DNA from: Pseudopyrenochaeta lycopersici
Lineage: Eukaryota; Ascomycota; Dothideomycetes; Pleosporales; Pseudopyrenochaetaceae
Length of the DNA: 64,000 bases
Reading direction: 5' to 3'
Assembly: GCA_003313425.1 (NCBI GenBank)
Contig: NHZP01000008.1
Coordinates: forward strand, 1-64,000
In this document: positions 1 through 13,080 of the stretch, one piece after another
Layout: every line of letters begins with the position of its first letter
Position numbering within the stretch: the first letter of the stretch is position 1
Notes under the pieces: model-generated
What the model was told of the DNA's origin: nothing
The model's database searches: none
What the model saw: only the letters and a program-made list of their open reading frames with translations
Translations under genes and position numbers: made by a program

Positions 1-2460
1 TAAGATAGGCAGCTACTAATTAATTATAACTACTTATTAGTATCTTACTAAGGCCTTATACACGCCCTCTAGTTACCTAAATAAATATAGAGGTATTAAA
101 TAGCTTTTCTTAGGAGCTACGTAACCTATTTATAGTTATCCTATCTTATAAGTAGTAGGTAGCCTTATTAGGTAAGATAACCCTATTATTTAAAACGCTA
201 TACATAATATCTTTAACCTAGACATAAGTACCTATAAAGATATTATAGTAGAAATCTAAGCTAGCTAAAAAAAGACTATAAGGATAGTAAAACGTTACTA
301 AGAGATTATTAAGATATATAAAGAGGCTATATATTAATTAGATAGTAATATTCTTTCTTAGTCCTACTTCTTTAATAAAGAAAAGTACCTAGCTTAGATA
401 AGTAAATAGTACGTTTATAATAGAGAGGTTAATAAGGATATAGCTTTATTATAACTCCTTAATAAATTAAGCTAGGAGGAATAAGCTTAGCCTAATACGC
501 TTAACTAATAAACAGCGTCTCTAAGTGTTTATTACTCTTATAGTAGAACCTTATTAGCAGGTTTACTATTAAGCCTATTAAGTTCGCCTGTAAGTATATT
601 ACTACTAACTCCTTATTTTACTAGGCTTTCTGTTACCTACGATAAGCTTTATAAGGACTTACTGCTAATAACTAGGCCTGCTAGGAAGTTAACTTAGCAG
701 CTAGGAAGGAGTAAGGGAAGTAAGAGGACTTAGCGCAGCTAGCGGATTTAGAGCTAAAAGGTTAAGCAAATCTAAGAGATAGAAGATAAGGAGTAAGAGA
801 TATAAGAAGATAAGGCGTAGGTTAGGAGATAGTCTAAGATCTCTTTCCTTCGTAGTTATTTATATTCTATCTTAGGTTAAGTTAACCTTTTTCCTTTATT
901 ATTTTCTTTTATTTTACCTCTTATAATAGGATGCTAAGCTTTATAGGGTAAAGCTCTTAAGTAGGGGAGGTATGTACTAATGCACTTAGTAACGTAGTTA
1001 CTAAGAGCATCTTAGCTAGGATTAGGTAGGCTTAGCTAGGAAATCTAGGTATAAAGGTAGATAGATAGGACCTCCTTAGGAGGCATTAAATCTACTAAGT
1101 ATCGCCCACGCTGTACTGTTAAGTCCTGCTTCAACAGAGTCTCGATCATTCAATTCACCGTTGCTTATCCACCTTTGTCTACCTCGTTACCCGTCCCCGC
1201 ACCTTACCATCTCAACCAACACGAGATGCTCAGTTGCTTCCACTGCGCGCAAGGCTACTATCAAAAGGGAGAAGTTGGCTGAGGCCTCTGTTCCTGCACA
1301 GTAGTACGTATTTATAATAGATCTACGCTAGCCTACTAATACTATGTAGTAGCGTCTATAGTTCTTAAGGTCCTATAAGTGCTCTAATAACTTATTATAG
1401 TTTAGGCTTAGTAGTAGATTATAGAGAAGTATCTCCTATAATTCCTATAACATAGCGTTTTCTAGTATAGTTAGTAGTAACTTGTCTTATAGATTACTCT
1501 CAGCGCTTAGCTGCTAGAACTCTGTAAAGAATATACTAAATTCCTAGCTCTGCTAGTAGAGTGTAAATAGTACTATATAGGCGTTACGGGCCTAGTTTAG
1601 GTTACTATATACTTATTCTAGTGTTTCTAGGATCTCCTTATAATCTACTAACGTACACACTTCTTCTTTTATATATAGTAGTATTTATTTATAGGGTGTA
1701 CCCTCTAGGTAGCTGTTTACGTAGGCTATTTAGGCTTCTGTAGTAAGGAAATAGTCTTAGTTTATTATTATCTTTATATAAATCTAAGCTGTAAACTTAC
1801 GTAGGTTATTTTAGTTACCCTTAAACTTATTAGGATTAGAGAGTTATTCTAATAGGTGCCCTATAGTAGGCGTAGTAGTTTATATTAGGGTTAGGATTTA
1901 GGTAGTCTAGCACTCTTATTCTATTTCTTCTGTTTTCTTATATAGCTTAATTTATAGCTTTATAAGCTTATCTATTATAGCCTAGTTTTCTTATTTCTAG
2001 TACTATACTACTTATTTTAAGCTTTATACTTCTACTATTAGGTCCTATACTTACAATACTAAGTATATTACTCTTATATTCTACTGCGATATTTCCTCTA
2101 TAGTCTTATTTAACTAGGTAATCTTTTTATACTATCTATTCTAGTCCTCTTAGTACGCCTGTAGGAATAGTTCTAGTATTCTTAGAAGGGTATAGTAGAA
2201 TAGTAGTTCTAATATATTAGGGGAGCTACGTAATATTAGGGGGCGGAGGTAGCAGGCGGGGTTAGAGCTGTTTTAGGCAGGCAGGGTATCTGTATTACTT
2301 ATAAGAGGGTAGTTATAGGCAGTACAGGGTAGATTATAAGACGTAGCTTAAGGAGCTACGTACAGCTATAGGGGTCTAACTTATATCTACCGAATCTACA
2401 GTGTTCCGTGCGGCCTTAGCAGCCCTTATATGTCCGGGCTGCAGCAGCACCGTGACATAA
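1..2460. repeat. RIP-degraded AT-rich repeat block
   Basis: The sequence is dominated by TA, CTA and TAG with very few CA or TG dinucleotides, which is the footprint of CpA-to-TpA repeat-induced point mutation. No open frame of any length survives. Two less mutated, GC-richer islands interrupt it (about 1100-1310 and 2225-2455); they probably mark element ends or younger insertions. A purine run near 965-975 followed by a TATGTACTAATG-like start could be a polypurine tract plus LTR edge, but no partner LTR was found. I assign no family to this stretch. Confidence 0.6.
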
Positions 2461-4300
2461 CTAGCATTTATAATAGCTTTACGCGCTCTAGCCATTAGCT
2501 AACTTAAGTCCCTTAACTAAATATCCTAAGAATAAGCCAAAGTAGTATAATTTTACTTTACTTATACTTATAAAATAGACTTTCTTATAGAGTTTAATAA
2601 TAATAATAATAAGCTTACGCTGATTAATAGTATAGTAGATACTTTATTACTTTATTATAAGGATAACTATTAGTTAATAGAAGAAATCCTAGACGCTGTA
2701 TATACTAATAACGCTATAGCTAAAAAAGCCTTTAAAGCTATTAATATAGAAACTACTAAATTACTATTATAGTTTTATAAGAATAGCTACTATTTCTTTA
2801 CTACAGACCTGTTAAGTATAAGTAAAGAAGCTTCCTAACGCCTATAGATAGATAATACTAGGCTTTACGTGCCTTCTAACTTATAGTTACGCTAACGTAT
2901 TATAAAGTTATATTATAACTATTAAATTACTAGTTATAAGAGCCCTTATAATATATTCTTCCTTATATACTTATAGTACTATTAGCTAAAGATACACCTA
3001 TTAATTAAATAGTATTATAACGCGTGCGCTACTTATTACTGAATAAAAAGCTCTTAGGATACTAAATATAGCTACTTATAGCTACTACTAGTGCCTTATA
3101 AACACTAGATAGAAATTTTAGTTAATTTTATTTAAGATTTACTTACCTCTTAGCTAGATAGCTATACTTTTAAGAATATCTTTATTATTATAGACTATCT
3201 TATAAAAAGATGGTATTTTTTCTCTACGTATAGCTATACTATAGCAGAAGCTACTAAGTACTTTATAGAGGTTTTTAAATTATATAGTATTCTCTTTAGT
3301 ATTATCTCTAACTATAGTTTAAATTTTATTAGTTAGTTTTAGAGGCGGGTCTGTAAGTAGCTGCGTATCTAACAGCACTTATTAATAGCTTATTACCCTA
3401 AAATAGATAGGCAGACTGAGTAGGTAAGTTGAGCTTTAGAAGTTTATCTTTATTAGTATATTAACTACGCGTAAACTAACTAGGCTGCTTAGCTTTACGT
3501 TACTAAGTTTTAAGCTAATAATATAGTTCACGCCTCTATAAGTATAACGCTATTTTTTATAGATCTAGGATATTACTCTTATAGTAGTATATACCTAAAG
3601 GAAAACTATAATAAAAAGCTTAGTAGTATTATAGTAAGTAATAAAATTTAGGTAGATAAGCTTATAAATACTATAAGCTTAATAGGAATAAGCTTACTAT
3701 ACTAATACTTCTTACTAATTAGTACTAAAGTATATAGTTAGAGACTAAGTTATAGTTAATATAATTAATTAGTCTACTAAATATAAATTAAAGAAGCTAG
3801 ACTTTAAGTAAGTAAAGCTTTACAGCGTTATAAGAGTTATATATAATAGCTAGGCGTATTAATTAGACCTCCTACTAGATATGTTAGGCAGCAGAGTTTT
3901 TCCTATATTTTACCTTAAGCTTCTTTAGCTTATACTCTTAAAAGGGCTTCTAGATTAAGCGCTAGCTTAGCTAGTAGCTATTAAAGTAATTAATTCTAAT
4001 AGTAAAGTTTAAGATAAGTAGCTTATTAATCATTTTCTTAATTACTAGTAAATTAGCGTTAAAGGCTACTAAAAGTATAAGTAGTAGTACCTAATTAAAT
4101 AGACTAGATACCTAAAACCTCCCTAGCACCTAGTAACTAAGTACTCTAATAACTATAACGCTTATCTATTTTATTAGTAATAGCCTAATAAGCCTTACCT
4201 ACTTACTTATTACATACCTCTAAATTAGTTACTAATTAATAAGGATAGGCTAGCTATAGAAGAGTATCTTAGTAGTAATAAAGGTATATAAAAAGTTTCG
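2461..4300 (+). mobile_element. Ty3/gypsy retrotransposon relic (integrase, chromodomain)
   Basis: Reading the + strand through many RIP-type stop codons gives a recognisable gypsy integrase core at about 3115-3480. It contains the VDFI-like start, an IDYLIKRWYF block (family: VDRLTKM.HF), a SNYSLNFIS block (family: SDRG.QFTS) and a YYPKIDRQTE block (family: HPQTDGQTE). Conserved acidic residues are replaced in the way G-to-A or C-to-T changes would do it. Further on, at about 4090-4160, YLIKxTRYLKPP resembles a chromodomain (YLVKW.GY..P), which is usual at the C-terminus of chromoviral integrases. Stops throughout make this a dead remnant. LTRs were not identified. Confidence 0.7.
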
Positions 4301-4462
4301 CCTTAATTTGCACAGCCTCGCCTTAATTTACGCAGCCTTACCTTAATTTACGCGCTTCTAGCCTTAATTTACGCGCCTTTAGCCTTAATTTACGCGCCTA
4401 CAGCCTTAATTTACTTACCTTAGGCCTTAATCTACGTAGTACGCCTTACTTTACGTACTACG
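4301..4462. repeat. Minisatellite of 19-21 bp, about 8 units
   Basis: Eight consecutive units each begin CCTTAATTTACGC or a close variant, with 19-21 bp periods starting near 4301, 4321, 4341, 4362, 4383, 4404, 4425 and 4444. The last two units are more diverged. The array lies directly downstream of the chromodomain relic, so it probably belongs to the 3' untranslated part of that gypsy element. Confidence 0.85.
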
Positions 4463-6060
4463 TCTAGGGGCCTTATAACTAAATAAAAATTATAAAGGTT
4501 ACTTTTATATATATTATATAAAGGTCTTTAGGTTCTATTTTTATATTATAAGGTAGAAGTATTAGAAAATACTTTAAAGCTTAGTAATTTTATATAAGAA
4601 ACTATTTAGATATACGCAGCGCTATATAAAGCTTATTACTAGATTTACTAAGTTAGAAGAACTTAGTTATAAATAGTTTTTTTATATTTTATTTTAAATT
4701 TTTATCTCTTGGTTTAGAAGCTCTTACTATTTTAAAAAGAGAGGTTATATTAAAGTTTAATCCTTTTAGGTTACTAAACGTAGGTAAAAAGGTTAAATTC
4801 TTCTAAGTTACTAGACGTAGGTAAATAGTAACTGTTACCTCTTACCTTTTACTAAGCTAGGTAACTAGATTATGACTAGCCTGCTCTAGCTTATGTATAT
4901 AGACAGTACCTCTCCCCTAAAGGTAAGAGGTATCTGCTATTTTGTCTATTTCCTTTTAAATTAAGTTACTTCAACTAAGACTGTCCTTACTGTGCATGTT
5001 AACTGCCTTACACTAAGACAGAGGTAGAGCGTAGATACCTCTTTAATTACGCTACTATCCTAGATCTATTATAGAGGCTTATAGTATATAAAGTACTATT
5101 ATTATAGCTATTTATTATAGTAAATAATCTAATAGTAGCTCTAGGATAATATGTAAGATACTTAGAATAAATATAACTACTACTAATAATTTCTTAAGTA
5201 TCTTAATTAATATAATAGTTAAAAAACTAGTAGCTCTACTGTATTCTTATTAACTTATCTTTAATATTTATTAAGTATAGAGTAGTTCTAGAAACTTCTA
5301 TATTTAGTTTATTTATAATTTAGTAGCCTCTTATATATAAGGTTAGTATCTAATAAAAGTTAAGATATAGACTCTAAAGAGACAGAAAAAGAGAAAAATT
5401 AAACTTATTAAGAAGGAGAATCTTACTTTAGTACTATTTATATTATAGTATATAATTCTTTTAATATCTTAGATTAGTAGAAAGTAAATAAAGCTACTTA
5501 TCCTAAGCTTACTTAGGTTATAAGAGATATTTTACTAATCTAGATTACTATAGTTAGTATTAAGCGTATTTTTAATACTACTAAGGACGTAATTAGTAGC
5601 TAAAGGCACTACTTAGGCGCTTAGAAAATCTAGTTAATTCTTTTCTTTAAATATACTATCCTTTAAGAAAGAAAGCAGCGCGTAGAGGAGGATAGAAGAG
5701 ATTATAATAAAGTAGATAATATATTTAAGCTTCTAGCCTAGATAGATAATTTAGATAGTATTAAGGAGGATTTTATAAATATTAGTAGCGCAGATAAAAA
5801 AGAGGAAGAGAACTTATAACTACTACTATAGAAGCGTTAAATAGTATAGCCTCTTTTATATTACTCTAATTAATAGCTATAATAAAACTAGTTTTCTCTT
5901 ATATAATTTAGTAAATATAGTAAAGTACTCCTTAAGGTTCTAGGCCTATTTTTATAATATAGTTCTAAAATAGTTTAGTTTCTTTTCTAGGTATAGTATT
6001 TTATCTATTTTATAAGATAACTCTAGTAGGTACCTATAACTAAACCTAAACTTATACGTC
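4463..6060. repeat. AT-rich RIP-degraded sequence, unassigned
   Basis: The base composition and lack of CA/TG match the rest of the block. There is a slightly GC-richer patch at about 4850-5040. I see no gene, LTR or recognisable protein motif in either strand. Confidence 0.5.
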
Positions 6061-6126
6061 TATAACCTCAGCCTTAACTAAACCTAGACCTATACGTGCA
6101 TAACCTTAGCCTTAACCCAACCTAGA

Positions 6127-6444
6127 GTCCGTGCGACCCAACTCTAACCCCAACCCACTCATCTATAACCCTATACCCAACCTATACCCATAGTAGGTAC
6201 TCGTAACCAATTTACTACCCTAATTCACAGTAACCTCAGCCTATACCTATTACTAGCGTATAAAGATTGGGTATAGAGCTAGGTTGGGTACGGGTCTTAT
6301 GTAATCAAACCCAACCCAACTCCAACCTATACCCATTTGCCACCCTAGTCCGTGCGACTCAACTCTAACCCCAACTTACTCATCTATAACCCTATACCCA
6401 ACCTATACCTATAGCGGGTACCCGTAACCCATTTGCTACCCTAA
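6127..6444. repeat. Duplicated 97-bp C-rich block
   Basis: Two copies of a 97-bp sequence, 6127-6223 and 6348-6444, both start GTCCGTGCGAC and end in a CTACCCTAA-type motif. They are built from short words such as AACCCTATACCC, CCAACCTATACC and GGGTACCCGTAACC. The 124 bp between them contains an inverted version of the same words (GGTTGGGTACGGGT). Copies differ mainly by C/T and G/A transitions. The sequence is not the fungal telomere repeat. It may be the LTR or subterminal part of an unidentified element. Confidence 0.65.
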
Positions 6445-6547
6445 GTGTTAATAAGTTAGGCTGGCGACTAGTGTTAGCCGGCGAGTAGTAGAATACGTTA
6501 GCGTAAAAGGTTTTTAAAGTAAGTTTAATCTTTTTAAGCTTAAACTA

Positions 6548-6790
6548 TGTTACGAATATAAGTAGGAAGGGCGGCGGTTATAAGGATAAGAGAAAGAGGC
6601 ATAGATAACAAATAAAGAGGCTAAGCCTCTAGACTAACTAATAACGCTAAAGTTATATAATCCTAGAAAACTTATACTAAAACAGACTTAGTCTTATCAG
6701 ATAAAGATAAACTTAGAAAACTTAGAAGAGGGCTTATAGGAAACCTATAAGATAACTATATATATAAACTTATATAATATAGCTATAAAG
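6548..6790 (-). repeat. LTR-like fragment inverted relative to the gypsy LTRs
   Basis: From TGTTACGAAT onward this matches the reverse complement of the right gypsy LTR (21230-21629) for about 240 bp, including the GGAAGGGCGGCGGTTAT, GAGGCTAAGCCTC and GATAAACTTAGAAAAC blocks. The match fades after about 6790. It therefore starts like a 5' LTR of a related element on the + strand. Sequence from 6790 to 7207 is AT-rich and could be degraded internal sequence of that element. Confidence 0.6.
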
Positions 6791-7212
6791 ATCTTAAACG
6801 CAATCAGTAAGGATAACTAATAAGACTATAAGGTTAGTTCTTAGAGATAGAGTAAGGGACTTAATAGATAGGGAGTTTAATACTAAGATAGTAAGAAAGC
6901 GCTTCTATAAAGAGTACTAAGAGTTTAAAAATAATTAGTATTACTATACTATAGAGTATAATATTAAGTTAAATATAATAAGCTATAAGAGTTTATTATA
7001 ATAATCTATATATATAATATACTTATTACGCTTACTATATATATAGTAAACACTTATCTATAGTAAAGTAAGTAGTTATATAATATATAGTAGAGTAAGA
7101 TACTAGTACTTCCTAACTAGCTATTAGTTCTTAAAGTATTCTCTCCTTAACTAAGATTTTATATCTTAATACTATCTCCTTCCTTCTTTAAGATATATCT
7201 TAAATTATATAG

Positions 7213-7273
7213 TGTTGCAGTATATAAGGCCTTCAATCTCAGCTGGCAAGAGATTAGTGTTTTGCCCGCAACA
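7213..7273 (+). mobile_element. 61-bp TG..CA mini-element, copy 1
   Basis: The element starts TGTTGCAGTATATAAGG and ends TTTGCCCGCAACA, giving 6-bp inverted ends (TGTTGC/GCAACA). It is flanked on both sides by TATAG (7208-7212 and 7274-7278). A second copy of the same length lies at 20697-20757 in opposite orientation with its own target duplication. Ends of TG..CA with 5-bp duplications are the integrase signature of LTR retroelements, so this may be the solo LTR of a very small (TRIM/SMART-like) element. It is far less RIP-mutated than its surroundings. Confidence 0.7.
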
Positions 7274-7734
7274 TATAGTATATTACTAGATTAGTTTAAA
7301 GGCAGGTTTACCTTATATTTATAGTAATATAAGATAAAATATTATTAAAGTCTTAGATTTATAATTTATATTTTTATAATAAAATCTTCTATACTAAAAC
7401 TATTACTAAATTTACTTATAATAAGTATTTTAAAATTAATATTATTTATTATATTTTACTAAATTTTAAATTAAAGTATACTAAATATACTTATTTAGAG
7501 AAGCTATATATAAATATATTATAAGCTTCTTTAAGTAAGACTTATAAAAGGTATTAAAAGAAAGTAAATAATAATAAGAAGTTATTAGTAACTATAATTA
7601 TATAATTACTTTAAAATAAAGTAATCTTAACGTAAGTAAAATAGAGAGTATAAAAGAAAGTATTATATTTAGTATTAGAGATGTATAATAAGAAGAAGTT
7701 AAAGTTTACTAAGAAAGCTCTTTATCTAGCTACT

Positions 7735-8134
7735 TATTAAAGATCTAATTAAGTAGTTATAATATAAAGTAACTAATATTAACTAGTTAGTTCTTTAGAG
7801 TATTCTATAGATGTGTAATACTAGTAGTATTAAATATAGAAGTATTAGATAGTAGTATACTTATAGATTATTTTAAGTTAATTATAATATGCTATAGGGG
7901 CTACATTATATAAGTCTATATACATAATTATCTTATAGGATTCCTGTAAGGCCCCCTCTAGGTTTTCTAAGTTTATCTCTATCCTATAGAATATAGTCTG
8001 TCTTAGCGTAGGTTCTCTAGGATTACGTAACCCTAGCGTTATTAGTTAGTTTAGAGGCTTAGCCTCCTTATTAGTTATCTATGCCTCCTCTCTTATCCTT
8101 ATAACTAATACCCTTCCTACTTATATTTATAATA
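7735..8134 (-). repeat. Gypsy 3' LTR (left copy)
   Basis: This 400-bp copy pairs with 21230-21629. It is the more heavily RIP-mutated of the two: GATCACGTGACC in the right copy reads GATTACGTAACC here, and the terminal TTCGTAACA reads TTTATAATA. Orientation follows from the neighbouring polypurine tract and the direction of pol. Confidence 0.85.
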
Positions 8135-11100
8135 CTATCTTCTCTCTCTAGTCCTTATATTCTTATAACTAACTTACAGCTTCTTATAGTACTATATAGC
8201 GTTATTCTATTAGAGATTATATAAATACTATTAGTTAGGTTACTATAGTTTCCTATAAATATTATTTAAAGAAGAAGTTAGAGTATAAGATATTATTATT
8301 AAAAGAGAAGTATAAGAATTATTATTATAATAGAGTATTATTATATAAGCTAGTAGATATACTAGTTCTAAACTTTTTTTATATAGATAAAGAATTAGCT
8401 TAGTTAGACGCGTAAGAAGCTAAAGCTAATAACGCAGAAGAGAAAGTACTAAATACTTTTCTTACTACTTATATAAAAAAGAATTAGCTTTATAAATAAT
8501 AAAAGTTATTATAGTATTATAAGTAATAATAGGTAGATAATTTTAGTTATACTATAGAAGAGATTAAAGTGTTAAAAGTAATTAAGATTATTAACTATAA
8601 AGTTAATATTCTTAAGTAAGAGCTAATACTTAGTACTTCTACCTTAGACTAGAGCGTCTTTACTCTATTCTAGCTTAAAAGTAATCCTCTTCTTCTAAGA
8701 ATTATATTATTAGATTAGGTTAGTTATAGTTTTAGTACTTAAGAATTTTTTATTTTCTATTATAATTATATTTACTAATTTATTTTTTATAGTTTCTTAA
8801 ATTTAATTCTAGTTTCTAAGTATTCTTAGAGTTAGAGTATCCTTTCTATTTAATTAGATACTTAGTCTCTTTATACTTATCTTCTATAATTTTAAAGTAT
8901 TATATATTAAGAATTTTCTTAACTTTATACTCTATTTCCTCTTTAGTCTTATACCTAAAAGTTTTCTATAGTAATATTACTAAGTACGTAAGTTCTAGTA
9001 ACTTAATATAGAACTTTAGGTAGATTTTTATATTTTTAGGTAGTTCTAATATATACTTAACTAGTCTATTATATTATTTAACTAAAAATAGTTTAATTTT
9101 AACGTATTCTAATCCCTTATTAGGTTATTTTATACGTAGATTCTTTATAAGTAGATATACTTTATTCCTCTTTTTCAGCTAAGGCGCTATTTTTCTTTCC
9201 TTATTAATATATAAAATTTATTATCTCTATTTCTTTTTTAGCCTTTTCTATAGTTATTTTAATATTTCTTATAATTCTTTAGCTATTCTAACTACTACTT
9301 CTACTTTAATACTTAGAAGGTTTCTTTTAAATAAGTTTAGCTATTTCCTGTAGTAAGTATAAAATAGTAGTTTACCTATTACTTTAGATTTAGTATTATT
9401 AAACGTAATTTACGCTATTAGTAATAGTAATACCTAATTATCTTATTATTTATTATTATACGCCTATAAGTATTATTTTAAGGTTCTATTTATCCTTTCT
9501 ATTTACTTATTAGTTTCTAAGTAATATACTATAGATAGTTTCTTTTAGGTTCCTATCTTAGCTATAAAGGTTAACTAGAAATTAGGTATAAATAGCTTAT
9601 CTCTATTACTTATAATGGTCTTTAGTATTCTATAGTATTAGAATACTTAGTCTTTTATTATTTCTATAAGTTTATAGTATTATAAAGTTCTTTTAAAATA
9701 GTATAAACTTTATGTATTTAATATATTTATATACTATATTATATATAGTATTATACTTATATCTAGTTACTTTATCTATAAACTTAAGTAAATCTATAAT
9801 AAAGTCTATTACTATATCTTCTTATAGCTTTATAGGTATCTTAATTACTTATAACTTACTATAGGGTGTATATATAGTATGTTTATTTTATTAGTAGAGT
9901 ATGTATTTCTTAATATATATTTCTACTTTCTACTTAAGGTTATAATATCGTAGTTTCTTTAGATAAGTTCTATAGTTTTTATAATTCTTAGGTATCTATA
10001 TATAAGATTATTATAATATTATTATATAATAGTTTTATATAAGTCTTTAGAGACTTCTACTTCTATTTTTAGGATTATATAGTATTCTTATAAAGGTTTT
10101 AAAGTTCTATCTATATTTATTCTTAGGATTACTATATAGACTTTAGTCTTTTTTTCTATTATATTATATCTTCTACTTAGTACGTCTACTCTTCTATTGC
10201 CTTTTCTTAGTATATATATAATTCTAAATTTATATTATCTTAAGAGTTCAAACTATCTTACTTATCTATAATTAAGTTATTTTATTATTATAAAATATAT
10301 TAGATTTCAGTAGTCTATATAAATAGTAAGTTCTAAGGGACTTTTTATATATACTCTCTAATATTATAGTACGATAATAATAGCTATAAGTTTCTTATTA
10401 TAGATATTATATTATTCTTCTACTTATAAGGACTTTTATAAATAATATACTATAGAGTACTATTTCCTATCTTTTTTCTATAAGGCTACTACTCTAATTA
10501 TAAAGTCTAATATATCTATTTTAATTTTTAGTAGCTAACTACTAGTAAATAATATAAGTACTAGTTTAGTAATATATACTTCTTTTAACTTTTTAAAAGC
10601 TTACTATTATTTATTATTTTAGTCCTATTTTTCTTCTTTTTTTATTAGTTTTATTAAAGGTACTATAATTTCAGAGAAGCTTTTAATAAACTATTAATTA
10701 AAGTTAATAAATCCTAAAAATAACTAGATATCCTTAACTATCTATAGTATTTTCTATTCTTAGATTATCTTAATCTTAAATTTATAAATCTATACTTCTT
10801 ATCTTCTAACTATATATCTTAAGAATTCTACTTCTTTTTTATAAAATTTATATTTTTCTAGTTTTAACTCTAAGCAGTAGTTTCTTAGTTATTATAGTAC
10901 TTCCTTAATATAGTCCTAATATTTATCTATATTCTTTAAGTAAACTAAAATATTATCTAAGTAGGCTATAGTATATATATTAAAATATTCTACTAAGATA
11001 TTATTAATTAGGTCTTAGTATATTACTAGTGCGTTTATTAGGCTAAATAGTATTAGTATATATTTATAATATCTATATTATATCTTAAAAGTAGTTTTCT

Positions 11101-13080
11101 ATTTTTCTCCTTTTTTTATTCTAATAAAGTTATACGCTCTTTTTAAGTTTAACGTAGTAAAGTATTAAGCTCCTATTAATCTATTACGTAATTCTTATAT
11201 ATTAAGTAGTAGGTAGTAATTCTTCTTAGTAATATTATTTAACGTCTTATAGTTAATATATAACTTTAATACTCTATCTTTCTTTAGTATAAATAAGATA
11301 AAGTATCTTACTAAGGACTTAGATTTCTAGATAAAACTCTTTACTAAATTCTTATTAATATATTTTTTTAGAATACTTATTTTATAATTACTAAAGTAGT
11401 ATATTAGTATAAACCTAGGCTACTTACCTTTTATAAGTTCTATCTTATAATCTTATTTTTAATTCTAATAGTACTTTCTTTCTTACCTTTTTAGTAAATA
11501 TATTTCTAAATTCTTTATATTCCTCTAAGATTTTAGGAGTAGTAGCTAACTTCTTATTCTTCTTAGCGTTTTTTACTAGCTACTAATAAAGTAGCTTCTT
11601 AGCTTCTTATAAAGGTTTAATATTTATTATTATCTTCTTATCTACTAAGGTGTATAACTATTACGTAAGTATTCTTACGTTATTCTTAATATATATAGAT
11701 ACTCTCTATTTTACCTAGTTAATTACTAGATTATAGTATCTTAACTAAGGTAGTTCTAGGATAATATTATAAGTAGCTATCCTAAAGATATCTAGTTTAA
11801 CCTAGTATAATTTAGAGGCTAAGCTAAAGCTAGTAGTAACTTCATAAGTTACTATCCCTCTTAATTTTCTATTTACTACTATTATTTAGTAAGGTTTTTT
11901 CTTTAAGATAGGTTATAGCCTTACCTTTAATATAGCTATCTTAGAAATATAGTTTACTTATAATCTAGAATTTATTAGTACCTTTAGCTCTTTTCCTTAG
12001 AGTTTTATTCTAAGTCTAAAGAGGTTCTCTTCCTCTTATTAGATAGCCTAGTACTACTTTCTAGTACTATCTAGTTATTATTAAATCTCTTATCTAACTC
12101 TAGCCTTCTAGCTATAGGTAGGTTTAGCTTTTAGTTTCTATCTAAAAAAGAGTTTTCTTTAAAACTATTTACTTTCTTTTTAAGTTTATAGCGTTTACAT
12201 CCTAAATTTATATAAGTTTACTATAATTTATTAGTATATTATCTATTTATAATAATATTTTAGTTTATAGTATATTTATTATTATACCTTAAGAAGTAGT
12301 TTATTATTTATTTATCCTATAAGTAGTTAACATAGTTATCTTATTAACAGTTATACTATTACTATTTACATACCTCCTTAAGTGTTAGGAAGTATTCTTC
12401 TTATAGCTTAATAGCGTAGTAGTAGCTATAATAGTTATATATATAACAGAAGTATAATAGTAATCTATATTTAGGGTTCCTTTAGTTATAGTTATATTAG
12501 AATAGTTTTTATCTTTTTTCTACTTATGTAATAGCCTTTTATTTAATTTACTATTTAGCCTATTTTATAGAGAATACTACGTATTTAATATTCTCTATTA
12601 CGTATTCCTAGCATATATTATATTTATTTAAGGGTTTACACTTTATTTTTTAATCTTAGTATTATATATATATATATTTTCTGCTTTACGTTTTCTATAG
12701 TACTAGCTTACCCTATATTCCTTATATTTTATAATCTAGTACTTATACTTCCTCTATATTCTTTATAGATAGTAGTTAGTCCTAGTTAACTCTAGTTCTT
12801 AGATATAGTTCTAGTAGAACTTTATTATTCCTATTAATTTCCTAAGTAGAAGTAAGTACCTACCTATAAGTTCCTATTATCTAGTTATTATCTTACTATA
12901 GTAGTAATAAAGGTCTTATACTATAGTTAAGTATAGTAACTATCTCTTAGTCTCCAATTTAGGTGTTATTAAAGCTATTAATTATATTAACTTTAAGTTA
13001 AGTAACTTTATTCTTTTATCTATAATTCTTTATAAAGTACCTCTTCTTTTTATAATTATAATATTTTCTTATTAACTTCT

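Noticed and set aside
4301..4462. CRISPR-like repeat spacing
   Set aside because: Units are contiguous with no unique spacers and the DNA is eukaryotic; a minisatellite explains it.
6127..6444. Telomere-like CCCTAA words
   Set aside because: CCCTAA is isolated, not tandem; the repeats are of a 97-bp block.
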